A stretch of 64,000 bases of DNA from Neonectria sp. B-13 (GCA_002682825.1 NOKP01000022.1:842030-906029); one strand, 5' to 3'. Positions 31,702 through 43,550 are shown, counted from the stretch's first letter. The notes: generated by a model not told the origin, from the sequence alone. A program made the numbers and translations.

Positions 31702-33103
31702 TGCATTTTATGGCTGATATGTACCGAAGAGTTGTGTTTAGAGATCAATGAAATAAATGCAAAGAAACCCGCCCGTGAAATAGGTATGTTGAGAATTGAA
31801 GCTGAAAACAATTTGCTTGGCCGATTTCCACAGCGATCGAATGTTGTCAGACACGTGACTAGCGGCGAGACAGTCGTACGGTCTGATGCAGGGGTCTAAT
31901 GCAATAAAACAATGATAAAGATGTATCCCTTGAATCAGGAAATAGTCGATCGTCAGCTAGGAAGCTATTCTCGCTGTCTTCTCTGTGTGGTGTGTGTTCC
32001 AAAGGATCACCCTGGCGAGGCATTTCCGGGTTACCCGGGTTGTGGCCTGAGGCATCTGCCCGGTCGGGACGTTCTGTCTGACAAATGTCGAGGCCACGTG
32101 ACTATCATATCGATAAGCTATCGATACGATGCACTGGTTCGCAAGATTGGAACGCCCGTTTTTTTCTCGAACATTCCGTCGTTCGAGACGGCCAATGTTA
32201 TTCGCTGAGCCACTCTTTCGCTGGCTTTTGGAGCAGCCCCGTGGTAAAGATAGTTCATCATTGAATGCTTGCCGTGGACCGAGTATGGGGGTCGTGATGG
32301 CGATATATCAGTGGCACGGCTTCAATGACCTCTTTGATGGAAATCGAGGAGTCTCGTCTTGGAGGTCAGCGGCTCGCTTGATGTGGCGCATGCATTTGTG
32401 GCTTAATTCTGTGGGTTGACATGGCTGGAAACCGTGGCGCAGAAATTGTGGTATATGCGTTGAGCACGGATCGTTATGTGGCCCGAGTTTACGGAAGGAG
32501 GGCGCGGAAGAAAGACCCTTTCGGAACGAGCCTGAGAAGCAAAGCACTTGCCTTTTGCAAGAAAGAGCCCGACACAAGCACTTATCTTGTGAAGGAACGA
32601 GGCTGTGGCCGAAGGAGTCTCTGTTGAGACCGTACAACTAAGATGGTCCGATCTGCTGGTGGCTGGGATGTGGATACTATGTAAGTTCAGGTCGCCAAGG
32701 CAGTATCTTACATTGATTAATGCAAATAGCGTTGACTTATGGATACTTCGTTCCATGCATAAAAGCCCACTTTCAGTCGAGGTGGAAGCTGGAACGTCGT
32801 CGCTTGCTGCCTAAGTCTTCAGGCAGACATTCGTGATGACACGTGCCTACCCCACCCCAGAGAACCTCCAGGGATGTTAAGTCGGGCTACCTTTAAATAG
32901 CAATTGTGCCCAATTCAAGGCACCAGGAAGCCGAAAACAGCTACCTGGTTCTAGGACCACAAAGCGCGACCCATGAAACGGTCTCTTTGAAACAACCAAC
33001 AATGCTGCTGGTGCCATTTCTGGCACCCAACGCAAGCTGGCTAGGTATTTACACCTGCGACCATCAGGATTGTCAGCCCCAGCCTCTTCAACTCCATACT
33101 CCA
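31702..33103. other. Intergenic, no gene recognised
   Basis: No supported coding frame. The segment just before MADS-like copy 2 (about 32925-32960, phrase GAAGCCGAAAACAGCTACCTG) matches the segment before copy 1 (25509-25530, GGAGCCGAAAACAGCTTCCTG), so it belongs to the duplicated unit. Confidence 0.4.
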
Positions 33104-33584
33104 ATGATGGCTATCGATCACAGCGCTACCCTGCATGATTTGACGATTGCTGTTGACGCCAAGGTAAATAAGAGAGACCGAAGTAATGAAAACTTCATGA
33201 AAAGATGGCATACTTTTAAGAAGAACGGATTCGAAGTTCACCAGGGATATAATGCTGAGGTCTATATCTGCATTCGTCGCAAGGGCGAAAAATACGAGTT
33301 CAAGTCTACTGACAGAGCCCTCCCGCTCTCGGAGGAGGAGAAAGTCAGGGACCCCATCAAGACGTAGCAAGACTGTCACTGATAGAGAACGATAGAACGA
33401 AAGCTTTCCATTGCCGGTGCAGGTAACAGCTGCAGATGTTGCGCGTAGTAGAAGTCAAGACTCGATGGGAGGAAAGGAGCGGCGGCGGCGAACTAGTCCA
33501 GGTAAGGCCCAAGCTGCGGGGTTTGAAGACAACATGACAACAGAGCTTGGCCAAGAAGAAGGCTGTGCGGCAAATAACAAATAA
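33104..33584 (+). CDS. Small MADS-box-like protein, copy 2
   Basis: Exons 33104-33343 and 33396-33584 with a 52-nt phase-0 intron (GTCAGG, TCACTGAT branch, CGATAG), giving 142 aa. The core is nearly the same as copy 1 (KRDRSNENFMKRWHTFKKNG ... YNAEVYICIRRKGEKYEFKS), and exon 2 begins NESFPLPVQVTAADVAR. The copy-1 start ATG corresponds to ATT here, so translation must begin upstream, at 33104/33107 or at ATG 33002. The N-terminus is therefore unlike that of copy 1. The downstream tail has diverged (GGKERRRRTSPG...). Conservation of both exons but not of the intron indicates that both copies were under coding constraint after duplication. Confidence 0.6.
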
Positions 33585-33744
33585 AAATAAACATTAAGAA
33601 CAAAAGCACGCTCGATCTTGACTCATCTACCTTCCTTGCCTTGCCCGTGCTGCCTGTCCGAGTCTAAATCACAAAGGGGTTGGTCAGAGGGGTACATCAC
33701 AGTTCCCTCAGCCGCGAGCGCAAGTAGTGGAGAAATCCTGAACC

Positions 33745-34030
33745 TAGGCTGTACGGACGTTAGGCATACGGACGTCAGGAGTACTGACGTCAGGTGTACC
33801 AGTCAAGGATATTAGGGATAACACTGACGTCAGGCATACGGCGTATAGGATGTCACGTATGCGGACATCAGTCATACAGACGTCGGGAATATAGGCATCA
33901 GACTTAGGGCGTAATGATGCCAGGCATACGGACCTCATGAATATGGACATCAGATTGAGGATGCCAGGTATGCTGATGACAGAGATATAGATATCAGCTT
34001 CAGAACGTAAGAATGTCAGATATACGCAGA
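33745..34030. repeat. Repeats of the type ATACGGACGTCAGG with CRE-like cores
   Basis: Short phrases (C)ATACGGACGTCAGG, GTACTGACGTCAGG and CATACAGACGTCGGG recur every 14-30 bp, with decaying versions (ATATGGACATCAG, ATAGATATCAG) to the right. Several contain the palindrome TGACGTCA or GACGTC. Confidence 0.7.
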
Positions 34031-34059
34031 AATATAGAGTCAATGCACTCGACCGGTAG

Positions 34060-34500
34060 GTAATTTTCGTTTGACCAGTCTTATTCCGACTAGTCACACT
34101 CCGACTAGTAGGCAATTCTACTTCGACCAGTCTTACTCTGACCAGTCATACACCATACCGGTAGGCGGTTCCCTCCCAACCAGTCCCACCCCGACCAGTC
34201 CCACTCCGACCGGTCCTACTCCGACCGGTCATGCACCCCGACCGGTAGATAATTCTCCTTCGACTAGTCGTACACTGCTGACCGGTAGGCAATTCCACCA
34301 CGACCAGTCCCACCCCGACTAGTCATATACCTGACCGGTAAGCAATTCTACCCTGACTAGTCCCCAATCCTACTAGTCATACACTCGACCGGTAGGCAAT
34401 TCTAGTTTGACTGGTCTTATTCCGACTAGTCACACTCTGACCAGCAGGTTACAATGCTAGCAGGCTAAATGTAATGCCAGCAGATTATAATGCTAGTAGG
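34060..34500. repeat. Dense array of GACCGGTC / GACTAGTC / GACCAGTC palindromic words
   Basis: Words of the form GAC(C/T)(A/G)GTC occur more than fifteen times, separated by (T/A)CC(C)ACTCCG- or TAGGCAATTC-type spacers. The combination ACCGGTAGGCAATTC recurs five or more times. The right end grades into AATGCTAGCAGG/AATGCCAGCAG units. It carries no protein evidence despite an open Pro/Thr-rich frame. Confidence 0.8.
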
Positions 34501-35000
34501 ATATATTTTCCTCACTGTTTTTCAGTAAATCCCTTCGGGCGGCGCCGGAGCACTCCCGTTCAACGGTTGCGCGCAAGATCTCGACGCGGGCGGCTAAATT
34601 TAATCATGGTGTTTAGGGACTACGACTCCACTGGTCGGTCCCTGGCAAGCTTGATCTGCCATAGGCCTTGATACATGCTTCAATCGCCCGCTCTTTGCCG
34701 TAAAGTGTGGCTGACGTCGGCAGAGCTGTAAGCGACAGACATCACTTTGGCGACACGGAAAGTTCTACTGGCCTCCCGGTCTAGCATGAGGACGGTTGGT
34801 TTTAGGGCGCATGTACTAGATTGACTGGTGCCACCTCTGCGATGAGATTCACTGTCAACATTGACGAGCAGCTAGGGTCTTTCGTGAAACGAGCAAATTC
34901 GTAGATAGAGACACTACGTTGACCTAGCGTCAATGACCACCACCGTACGCGTCTCTTTGATGGTCTGTTGTCCCTGGCCCTGCCTCTAACTCCCAACTTG
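34501..35000. other. Downstream region of the DUF3435 gene, nothing recognised
   Basis: About 500 bp between the palindromic array and the stop codon of the DUF3435 gene. No frame or element is supported. Confidence 0.3.
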
Positions 35001-37918
35001 TCATGTCCGCCGTTCCATCACCATCTGGCGGTGCCTGATCTTACGCGACCGCCTCCGCTCCACTTGGTCCGACGACCGCAGCGTGACACGATGAATCGTC
35101 TGAACATGGACCCGAAAGTGATCCATGTGGCGAAACTCGACATCTTGACCTTGGTTCTGGGCTCGACAAGCAGGATGTGTACACACAATCTTTTCGCCAC
35201 GTTGCTGAGCCCTCTCGCGCTCGACGAGATGCTGGTCGTCGAAGTGGTCGTTCCTGACAGTCGGACGGCAGTATGTGAAAGTGCGCTCCTCGAGGGAGAG
35301 TCGCTCGTCGCCGATGCAGTCTGGGCATTGTCCCGCTTGCATGAGGAGAGGGAATTGATCGAGGCTGGGTTCGGGCTCACTGTCCGCTTCGGTCGGCTCG
35401 GATTTGAAGGGAGGTTGGGCCTTGATCCCTTGCTGGGCGCGGTCGCGCTTGACTGTCTCTCGTTTGTCGCAGAGGGCTACCATGAGTTGGATAGCCTCGA
35501 CCCTTCGCACGAGGATCTCATCCTCTGTCAGATCATCGGGCTGGTGGNNNNNNNNNNNNNNNNNNNNNNNNNNNNNNNNNNNNNNNNNNNNNNNNNNNNN
35601 NNNNNNNNNNNNNNNNNNNNNNNNNNNNNNNNNNNNNNNNNNNNNNNNGGGCCTTGATCCCTTGCTGGGCGCGGTCGCGCTTGACTGTCTCTCGTTTGTC
35701 GCAGAGGGCTACCATGAGTTGGATAGCCTCGACCCTTCGCACGAGGATCTCATCCTCTGTCAGATCATCGGGCTGGTGGTAGAGGATATTCGCCAACCTG
35801 GCACGTTCTGGGATATGCACATTGATGACAGGTTCTACGTACTCCTCCTCCTCTTCGCCCCGTGCCTGCCGCTCAATGTCCCAAGTGGGACGGTGGTAGA
35901 AGTAGTCTTCGCGATATTCTTTGACGACCTGCTTGTCGCGCTGCGCCCGCTTCGTGCGGATTTCGTTGGTGAGCTTCCGGATTTGTTCCTCATCTTCATG
36001 GCCTTCGATGCGGTACTTGCCCCGCTTCATTTGTGCGCGTTGCTCTTCGAGCTCGACGATCTCTGGGTCCGGTGCCAGATTTGCCCAGACTTCATCAGGC
36101 ACCATGTCTGCCGTGGCTCGAGGGTCACGCGTAAGGCTGACGTGGGCGAACAACCGGAACAGCTGACTCTCCTTTTCTTCCTCCAGGAATGCGTTCTGGA
36201 GGTCAAAGTTGGCGATCTCGTTGAGGTAAGCGCTTTGGAAGGTCATGAACCGAGGGTCTTGGCGCATCATCTGGTCGCGGACAGAGTCAGGCGCGTCTCC
36301 TGCGAAGAACGAATCTGGTCAGTACAGCGCCAAAGCCGTGGAGTGATGGCGAGACGCGCATCTACCCGGCGTGAATGCATGAATACGCACCGTTGGCAGC
36401 ATTTCCGGCGCCTCTCCTAGCGAACCTAGGTGTCCATTTCCTCTCGTGTCCCGAGTCAAGACTCTGCTGACCAATGTCATCTCTGAGCTTAGAATACAGC
36501 ATGGCCTCATTAGCAGAGAGCTCTGCGCCGCGGTACCGGCGGAAGACTGGGGTCTTCAACATGGGTGTCTTCCATCGGAGCGGGATGCAGTGCTTGAAGC
36601 GTGGCGGCTTCGACCTGAATATGATGGCCGCGTCTGTCAAGCTCGGGGCATCGAATGCATTATCATGGAGAGCAAGGGCGAGGATCGTGGAAACAGCACA
36701 GAAGAGTAGCTTCCTGGTTGGGGTGAAGTAGAAGATGGTCCTACCAAGACTGTCAGCACACGGAACGCCTAGGTGCTCGCCGTTCGGGACAAAGCACAGA
36801 AGAAACGTACGGCTTGGGCTTGTGGTCAGCGCCCTTGTGATGGATGAACTTGATGGCCATGGCCGGCATGCATCGCCCGGTAACGGGGTGTCGAACAATC
36901 ATCATCTGGATGTCCTCGTAGCAGAGGGCCTTGGGACGCCCGCGTCCCACAGTCTCTTGAGTAAGGAGGCTCCGAAGCAGTTTGCAGTCCTTGTCCGGTG
37001 GCGAAGCCGGGTCCTGGCTGTCGTCCAAAGACGACTGGACGGCCTTGTGACCGAAGAGTTCGTCGATGGAACCATCCTTCGGCTTCTGCCGCTCGCCATC
37101 TACAAGCTCGGCCGGTCGTGCGCCCGTATAGCACAGGAGCTGGTAGCAGCCATTCAAGTTGAGGCGATGCCGTTCGCCGGGGAAGATGCTCGTATCGTAT
37201 GCGATGTTGAACGTCAGGATGACACGTAGGTTATCGACATTAAGTACCGGCTTGCCATCGATGTTCGGCGCGCGGTGTCCAAAGCGGGGGATGAGAACAC
37301 GACGATAATACTGGCTGCGTGTCAGTAGAGCTCACGCTTGGGACCAAACACTCGGCTGGCCGGAACCAAGGTGCTAGAAAGGACCCCTTGACACACCTTG
37401 TACACCTCCTTAGTGTCGTTCCGGTCCATGTACTGGCCGTTCACCGTTGTGTAGAGCTGCTGGAACTGGCGGATGTACTCGTGCCCGCTGCCCCATGATG
37501 TGATCTTGCAGCGTTCGCAGACGTAGAGGAAAAAGTCTTGTGTCGTTCCGCGGTCGAGGTTCTCAATCGTCGCTTTCCAATCGCCAACCTTCATATCGGT
37601 GCAGTACCTGCGTGGACGGAGTCAGCACATGAAGAGCTTGCAAAGGGAGCCGTAGCGATGCTGAACGTACCGCCTCCATTTGTTAAAGATGCCGCTGACG
37701 TTGATCTCGGTTTGATCAGAGTATTTGGGCTTGATGAAGCGGACGTTGCCCAGCTGCGCCCGGTGAGCAGCGTGCTCTTCCACCGAGAGTGTGGGTTTCT
37801 GCTTCGCGGCTCGGTTCTGTGCTTGTCGGGCATTGAAGCGTTCAAGGAAAGATGCATGGTTTTCGTGTAGACCAGCTCTGGTCGCAGTCGCAACGGTGGT
37901 CATAGAGTTGGTAGGCAT
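35001..37918 (-). CDS. DUF3435 (FluG-domain-annotated) tyrosine-recombinase-like protein with C-terminal zinc-finger-like region
   Basis: Five exons: 37918-37671, 37607-37397, 37310-36811, 36740-36391 and 36299-35001, with introns of 63, 86, 70 and 91 nt and good splice signals. Ignoring the duplicated/N segment at 35417-35648, the exons total 792 codons (791 aa), exactly in frame. Residues 80-215 form the N-terminal helical region (KWRRYCTDMKVGDWKATIEN). The recombinase-like core carries LLCYTGARPAELVD with the box-A Arg at about 218, followed by KALCYEDIQMMIVRHP, FIHHKGADHKPKP and LRWKTP...FRRY. A conserved FQSAYLNEIANFDLQ segment follows. Near the C-terminus is CPDC...CTHPACR...HFRVHVQTIH, a C2H2-like arrangement. 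Relatives include the 'captain' recombinases of Starship giant transposons. The gene reads leftward from an abrupt AT-rich boundary. Confidence 0.85.
35417..35779. other. 131-bp sequence duplicated on both sides of a run of N
   Basis: Bases 35417-35547 and 35649-35779 appear identical, separated by 101 N. Removing one copy plus the N restores the reading frame of the last exon and gives an exon sum divisible by three. I infer a scaffolding artefact in which overlapping contig ends were not merged, not a biological duplication. Confidence 0.85.
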
Positions 37919-38299
37919 TCAGCGAGGACGAAGGAAGTAGGCAGACTGGCGATCAACGACGGTCGCAAGGAACCGAGGGAGCGCGAGGGCCGGAGAACGA
38001 GATGAACGAGAGGGAAGCCAAGATAAGCCAAAGAGGATGACTGCTGCCATTTATGGTCCAAGAGACCCATGGCAGCTCGCGCCCGACCTCGAGCGGCAAG
38101 CGATGGATTCATTGTGGGCAGCAGGAAACAACAAACTGCACAAAGGATGCTGAAATTGGACGCCCGCTCGCTGATGGAGGGGACCGAAACAGGGACACAT
38201 CCTTTCCAAGGCCGCCCTGGCACGTGCAGGGGATCTGTGTGCGGGGGGCTGCACAGGTATATAGTACCTGTCCTCCCCCTCTTGTCGCTGGTTCCCCCG

Positions 38300-38358
38300 C
38301 ACTGCTGGAGCCTCTAAAAACGGCGACACTTTCCGCCCAAAACGGCGGCCCCAGCAGC
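38300..38358. repeat. Inverted and direct repeats at the edge of the DUF3435 region
   Basis: CTGCTGGAG at about 38303 is inverted as CCCCAGCAG at about 38347. Between them AAAAACGGCG and CAAAACGGCGG form a direct repeat about 20 bp apart. AT-rich DNA begins within 20 bp to the right. The position, about 400 bp upstream of the recombinase-like gene, would suit element-terminal or subterminal repeats. Confidence 0.5.
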
Positions 38359-38651
38359 GCTTTCTCTGTTTATAGAGTAATATAATTATAATAGTAATAT
38401 ATAAAAGTAAGTAAATATATAATTAAGTTAGAGTATTAATAGCTAAAGTGCTTAAGGCTCTTATTTAATATACTAAATAAATATATATATAAACTTTATA
38501 GTATTTTATTGAATTATAGTTTAGAATTATAATTCTATTTAATAGATTATAATTTAAAGTTATAATTTATAATAAATTATAATTGAGAATTATAATCTAC
38601 TTATAATTTAAAGGAAGTTAGTAAGAGTAAATATAATATATATATACTATA

Positions 38652-39713
38652 TTTAGATATAATAGTCCTTAGTAGTATATACCTAGAGAAGAGGCTAAAG
38701 GTTAAATAGTATAAAAGAAAATAGAAAAAACAATAGTATAATAGGCTTAATACCTAAGCCTAAGATAATAATAACTCAAGGAGATAAAAGTTTCTATTAT
38801 AAAGTTAAGGTATAAGTTTTACTACTTCAATTAGCTAGAAAAGCTAGATCTTAGAAAAGCTAGATCTTAGAAAAGCTAGATCTTAGAAAAGCTAGATCTT
38901 AGAAAAGCTAGATCTTAGAAAAGCTAGACCTTAGAAAAGGCTAAAACCCCTTAGGATAAAAGCCCAGCTAATCTTTATGCTTTTTAGGCTCTTTATATTC
39001 TATTTGACCTTTTAAACAATATAATAACTATACTACTAATTGCATAAGATAACTATCTAAATTATACTATAGTCTAGTAAGCCCTTACTAAGCTATACAT
39101 ATAAGCTCTTATATAACCTATATATTGAATTAAAAGAATATCTAAGCCTTATTTCTATACTATAAATTGTAGCTTAAAAGTCTAGCCTAAAACATATAAA
39201 ATAGTCTATAATTAACTACTTTAGACCTAAGGAATTAGTTCAATTAATAGTTTTTAGCTATAATATTCTACTATAAGAAGAAATAAAGCTTAATATAGTA
39301 ACTATCTAATAGATTATAATAGAATAGCTCTTTCTAAAGAGGCTAGCTCTAAAGCTAGAAAGGAATAGTAATATTACTATTATAGAGAAGAAGTTCCTTA
39401 AGAAGCTATATAACCTTATCTATACTTTATGGATTATACAGTTGATAGGTAATATTATTTTAATTAACCTATAGCTGAAGGAGTAATGCATTAGAAACTG
39501 AGGGAATCCTGTGGTTATCTTTAACATTGGTTATGAAGCTGTATGGAGGGATTTGGTAGAGGGAGTTCTAGGAAGCTGGAGGGGGTAAAAGTCAATAATT
39601 AGGTTTAAAATCCAAAGATCTATCCTCTTGTTAAGCTTAAGCAAAGGAAATATGTGATTCAGTGTAATTGTGGATAAGTAGAAATAGTGGTTCAAATAGT
39701 AGTTTTAATAGTG
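38652..39713 (+). repeat. 1.05-kb repeat unit, copy in block A
   Basis: It starts at TTAGATATAATAGTCCTTAG and ends at AGTAGTTTTAATAGT. Inside are the landmarks shared by all full copies: a cluster of 16-bp AAAAGCTAGATCTTAG repeats (38835-38940), GGCTAAAACCCCTTAGGATA, and near the end GGGGGTAAAAGTCAATAATTAGGTTT. The unit seems complete. Confidence 0.75.
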
Positions 39714-41509
39714 ATATATACTATATAACTAGAGTTAACCTAGGCTATAATATTATATAAATATTAGCCTTTTAATCTCTTTATTTAAAGAGTAATAATA
39801 TTCTATTTTATATACTTTATAGCTTTATTTCTTACTATTAGATTATAAGATATAATAGATAATAGTAAAAGTAGAATATATTATAATTATTTAGATATAA
39901 TAGTTCTTAGTAATATATATTAGAGAAGGAGTTAAAGGTTAAATAGTATAAAAGAAAATAGAAAAGATAATAATATAATAAGCTTAATATTTAAGCCTAA
40001 GGTAATAATAACTTAAGAAAATAAAAGTTTCTATTATAAAGTTAAAGTATAAGTTTTATTGCTTTAATTAGCTAGAAAAGTTAGATCTTAGAAAAGCTAG
40101 ATTTTAGAAAAGCTAAACCTTAGAAAAGTTAAATCTTAAAAAAGCTAAATCTTAAAAAAGGCTAAAATCCCTTAAAATAAAAGCTTAGTCTTTATACTTT
40201 TTAAACTCTTTATATTCTATTTAACTTTCTATATAATATAATAATTATACTATTAATTATATAAGATAATTACCTTTTAAATTATACTATAGCCTAATAA
40301 GCTCTTATTAAGCTATACTTATAAGCTCTTATATAATTTATATAGCTTATTTTAAGTAGATCTAAGCCTTATTTTTAAGCTATAAATTATAGTTTAAAAG
40401 TTTAATTTATATAATATAAAGAAGGTTAAAACTAATTAATACCTTAAGGCTAAGAAATTAGTTTAGTTAATAGTCTTTAGTTATTATATTCTATTATAAG
40501 ATAGAACTATTTAACCTTTAACTCTTTCTTTAAGTATATATTACTAAGAACTATTATATCTAAATAAAGAGAACTAGCTAAGAATATTTATTCTTAATTT
40601 AAGAATAAAATAGTAGTTTCTTAGAATATATTTATTCTTATTATTTAGGAATCTAATAATTATATTTTTATAGCCTTTTATAATTAAGAAAGAAGCTTTT
40701 CCCTAGTTGATTTTTTAATTTATAAACTTATAATTAAGAAAATAACTTTTATTAAATACTTTATACTTAATAGTACTTATATTATATATAAACTTAGCTA
40801 TTTCTTTATTATTATTATAGAAAGATAAGAGAGTTACCTTTATTTCTTTAAGAAGTTTCTTTAAAGAGAGTAAATAGTGTATTAAATACTTATAAGAAGA
40901 TGCACTAGAGGCTGGTAAGGGGCTAAGCGCGCAGTGCTCTACCTTATAACTAGTTGTATAGCTTAATTCAAGTAATACTAGTTTACTTGAATTATTAATC
41001 TTTTAGCCTAACAGCTGATTGATTATTAAAGGTTAAGCATATTACCCTAACTCTTACAATGCTCTAAAGTATTATTAGCTTTTCTTTCTTTTAAGGAAAA
41101 TTCAGAGAGATATATCCTAATATTAAAATCTTCTTCTAATACCTCTTTAAAATCTCTATCTAATTCTATTATAAAATTAGAGTAAGATATAGAGCTTTTA
41201 GAGCTATTTAGAGAGCTATCTTCTATAGGGGTATTTTCCCTTAGAGTAAATAGCTTCTTTTGCCTTTTATCTCTTTCTTCTCTTTTAGAAGGATTAGCTT
41301 TTTCTTTATCTTTTTCCTTTTCTAGTTTTATTATAGTATAATTACTATTATATTTATTATTTAGTTTCTAAGGTATTAGCTTAATTAGCTAAATTAGTAA
41401 GATTAATAGTTATTTAAGTATTAATAAGTTAAAAGAAGTAATATAAGTTGTTAAAAGAGTAAAAAGAGAGTATATATAACTTCTTTAAACCTAGATTATA
41501 ATACTAAAC

Positions 41510-41745
41510 TATAGGATTTTATTAACTTAGATAAGTAGTTTTTAAACCTAGGTTTAAAGACTAAACTATAAAGTTCTTAGTCTAAGTAATAGAGCTTTTA
41601 AACCTAGGTTTAAAGACTAAGTTATAGGACTTTCTTAGCTTAAGTAATTAAGCTTTTAAACCTAGGTTTAAAGATTAAGCTATAAAATAGATTCTCTTTT
41701 TAGCTTAAGTAAGTAAACTTTTAAACCTAGGTTTAAAACCTAATT
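41510..41745. repeat. Tandem repeat around the palindrome AAACCTAGGTTT
   Basis: TTTTAAACCTAGGTTTAAA recurs about four times (near 41550, 41605, 41660 and 41715) at roughly 55-60-bp spacing, separated by ACTAAGCTATAGGACTT/TAAGTAAT phrases. Earlier decayed copies start at about 41485. AAACCTAGGTTT is a perfect 12-bp palindrome preserved amid otherwise decayed DNA. Confidence 0.8.
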
Positions 41746-41835
41746 ATCTTATACTAGCTATCTTTAATTATTTAACCTTAAAGTATAAATATACTATATT
41801 ATTATTATTATTATTATTACTATTACTTATATAAT

Positions 41836-42850
41836 ATTTAGATATAATAGTCCTTAGTAGTATATACTTAGAGAAAAGGCTAAAGATTAAATAATATAAA
41901 AGAAAATAGAAAAAACAATAATATAATAAGCTTAATACTTAAACCTAAGATAATAATAACTTAAGGAGATAAAAGTTTCTATTATAAAGTTAAGGTATAA
42001 GCTTTACTACTCTAATCAGCTAGAAAAGCTAGATCTTAAAAAAGCTAGATCTTAGAAAAGCTAGACTTTAGAAAAGGCTAAAACCTCTTAGGATAAAAGC
42101 TTAGCCTTTATACTTTTTAAGCTCTTTATATTCTATTTAACCTTTTAAACAATATAATAATTATACTATTAATTATATAAGATAACTACTATCTGAATTA
42201 TACTATAGCCTAATAAGCTTTTACTAAGCTATATATATAGGCTCTTATATAATCTATATATTAAATTAAAAGAATATTTAAGTCTTATTTCTATATTATA
42301 AATTATAGCTTAAAAGTCTAGCTTAAAGTATATAAAATAGCTTATAATTAATTACTTTAGACCTAAGAAATTAGTTTAATTAATAGTCTTTAGCTATAAT
42401 ATTTTACTATAAGATAGAATCTAGCTTAATATAATAATAGCTTAATAGATTATAATAAAATAGCTTTTTTTAAAGAAGCTAGCTCTAAAGCTAGAAAGGA
42501 ATAGTAATATTACTATTATAAAGAAAGAGTTCCTTAAGAAGCTATATAATCCTATTTCTACCCTATAGATTATATAGTTAATAGATAATATTATTCTAAC
42601 TAACCTATAGCTAAAGGAGTAATATATTAGAAATCAAAGGAATCCTATGGTTATTTCTAATATTAGCTATAAAGCATAGAGGGATTTAGTAAAGGGAGTT
42701 CTAGGAAGCTAGAGGGGGCAAAAGTCAATAATTAGGTTCAAAATCCAAAGATCTATCCCCCTATTAAGCTCAAGCAAAGGAAACATATGACTGTTTAGTG
42801 CAATTGTGGATAGGCAGAAATAGTAGTCTAAATAGTAGTTTTAATAGTGT
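41836..42850 (+). repeat. 1.05-kb repeat unit, second full copy in block A
   Basis: Same landmarks as the unit at 38652: start TTAGATATAATAGTCCTTAG, 16-bp repeats at 42022-42080, GAGGGGGCAAAAGTCAATAA near 42710, and end TAGTTTTAATAGTG. Fewer 16-bp repeats are present. Confidence 0.75.
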
Positions 42851-43550
42851 ACTTATATAATATAATAAATCCTAGCTTTAACTCTAGAGTAAAATGCTTA
42901 ACTATATATTATTATAGGTAAGAAATAAACAATCTATATAGTTATAGCCCTTATATAACTTAAAATAATCAATTAGAGTATTATAGTTCTTAGGTAAAGA
43001 AATATTATTAGGATTATTTAATAGCTAGATAGACTTTACTAATACTAATACTCTTTATAGCTTAGTCTTTCTAATCTTATACTATATCTAAAAGTATATT
43101 TTAACTGCTTTTATATTAGGTTTTATAGTAGTATAATAATAAAAATAGACTAAAAGTTATAATAAATTATATAGTTAAATAGTCTTCTTAAGTATAAATA
43201 TTAAAAAGCTTATTATTATCTTTTTTACTATTTGTTATTGGTTTTTATTATTTTCTTCTAAGTTAAAAGAGAAAGAAAGAAAATTAATAAAAGAAGAAAA
43301 GTAAGTAAGTAAGTTAATTCTAAAAGGCATAGAATAAATAGAAGGATAGGGATAGAAGTATATCTTATTCTTAGTCTATAGTCTTACTAAGCTAGCTAGG
43401 CCTAACCTTAGGAGCTAAACCTAAATGCTCTACTTAGGTTTATCTAGGGACTAATACTAGCTATTACCCTAGATGAATTTCATTTTATATAAAGACTACC
43501 CCTATGCTATTTTAGTACTATACAATCTCGCTTAACCTAAGCTATATTCA

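Larger units (their letters stand above)
38361..43550. repeat. AT-rich, RIP-like block A (no genes)
   Basis: GC content drops abruptly at about 38360 and recovers at about 43550. The block is dominated by TA dinucleotides and has no frame of coding length. It holds copies of the 1.05-kb unit (38652-39713, 41836-42850, plus partial and inverted pieces near 39890-40566), a second repeat family (about 40895-41080, also at 52670-52830) and a palindromic tandem repeat (41510-41745). The right edge (about 43390-43550) is less decayed. The pattern is that of repeats mutated by RIP. Confidence 0.85.

Noticed and set aside
34071..34322. Pro/Thr repeat frame (PTSPTPTGPTPTG) as a secreted or mucin-like protein
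   Set aside because: It is a reading of the palindromic DNA array with no start context, signal peptide or continuation.
35404..36420. Long plus-strand frame across the N gap
   Set aside because: It is the antisense of the DUF3435 last exon, kept open by codon composition and N bases.
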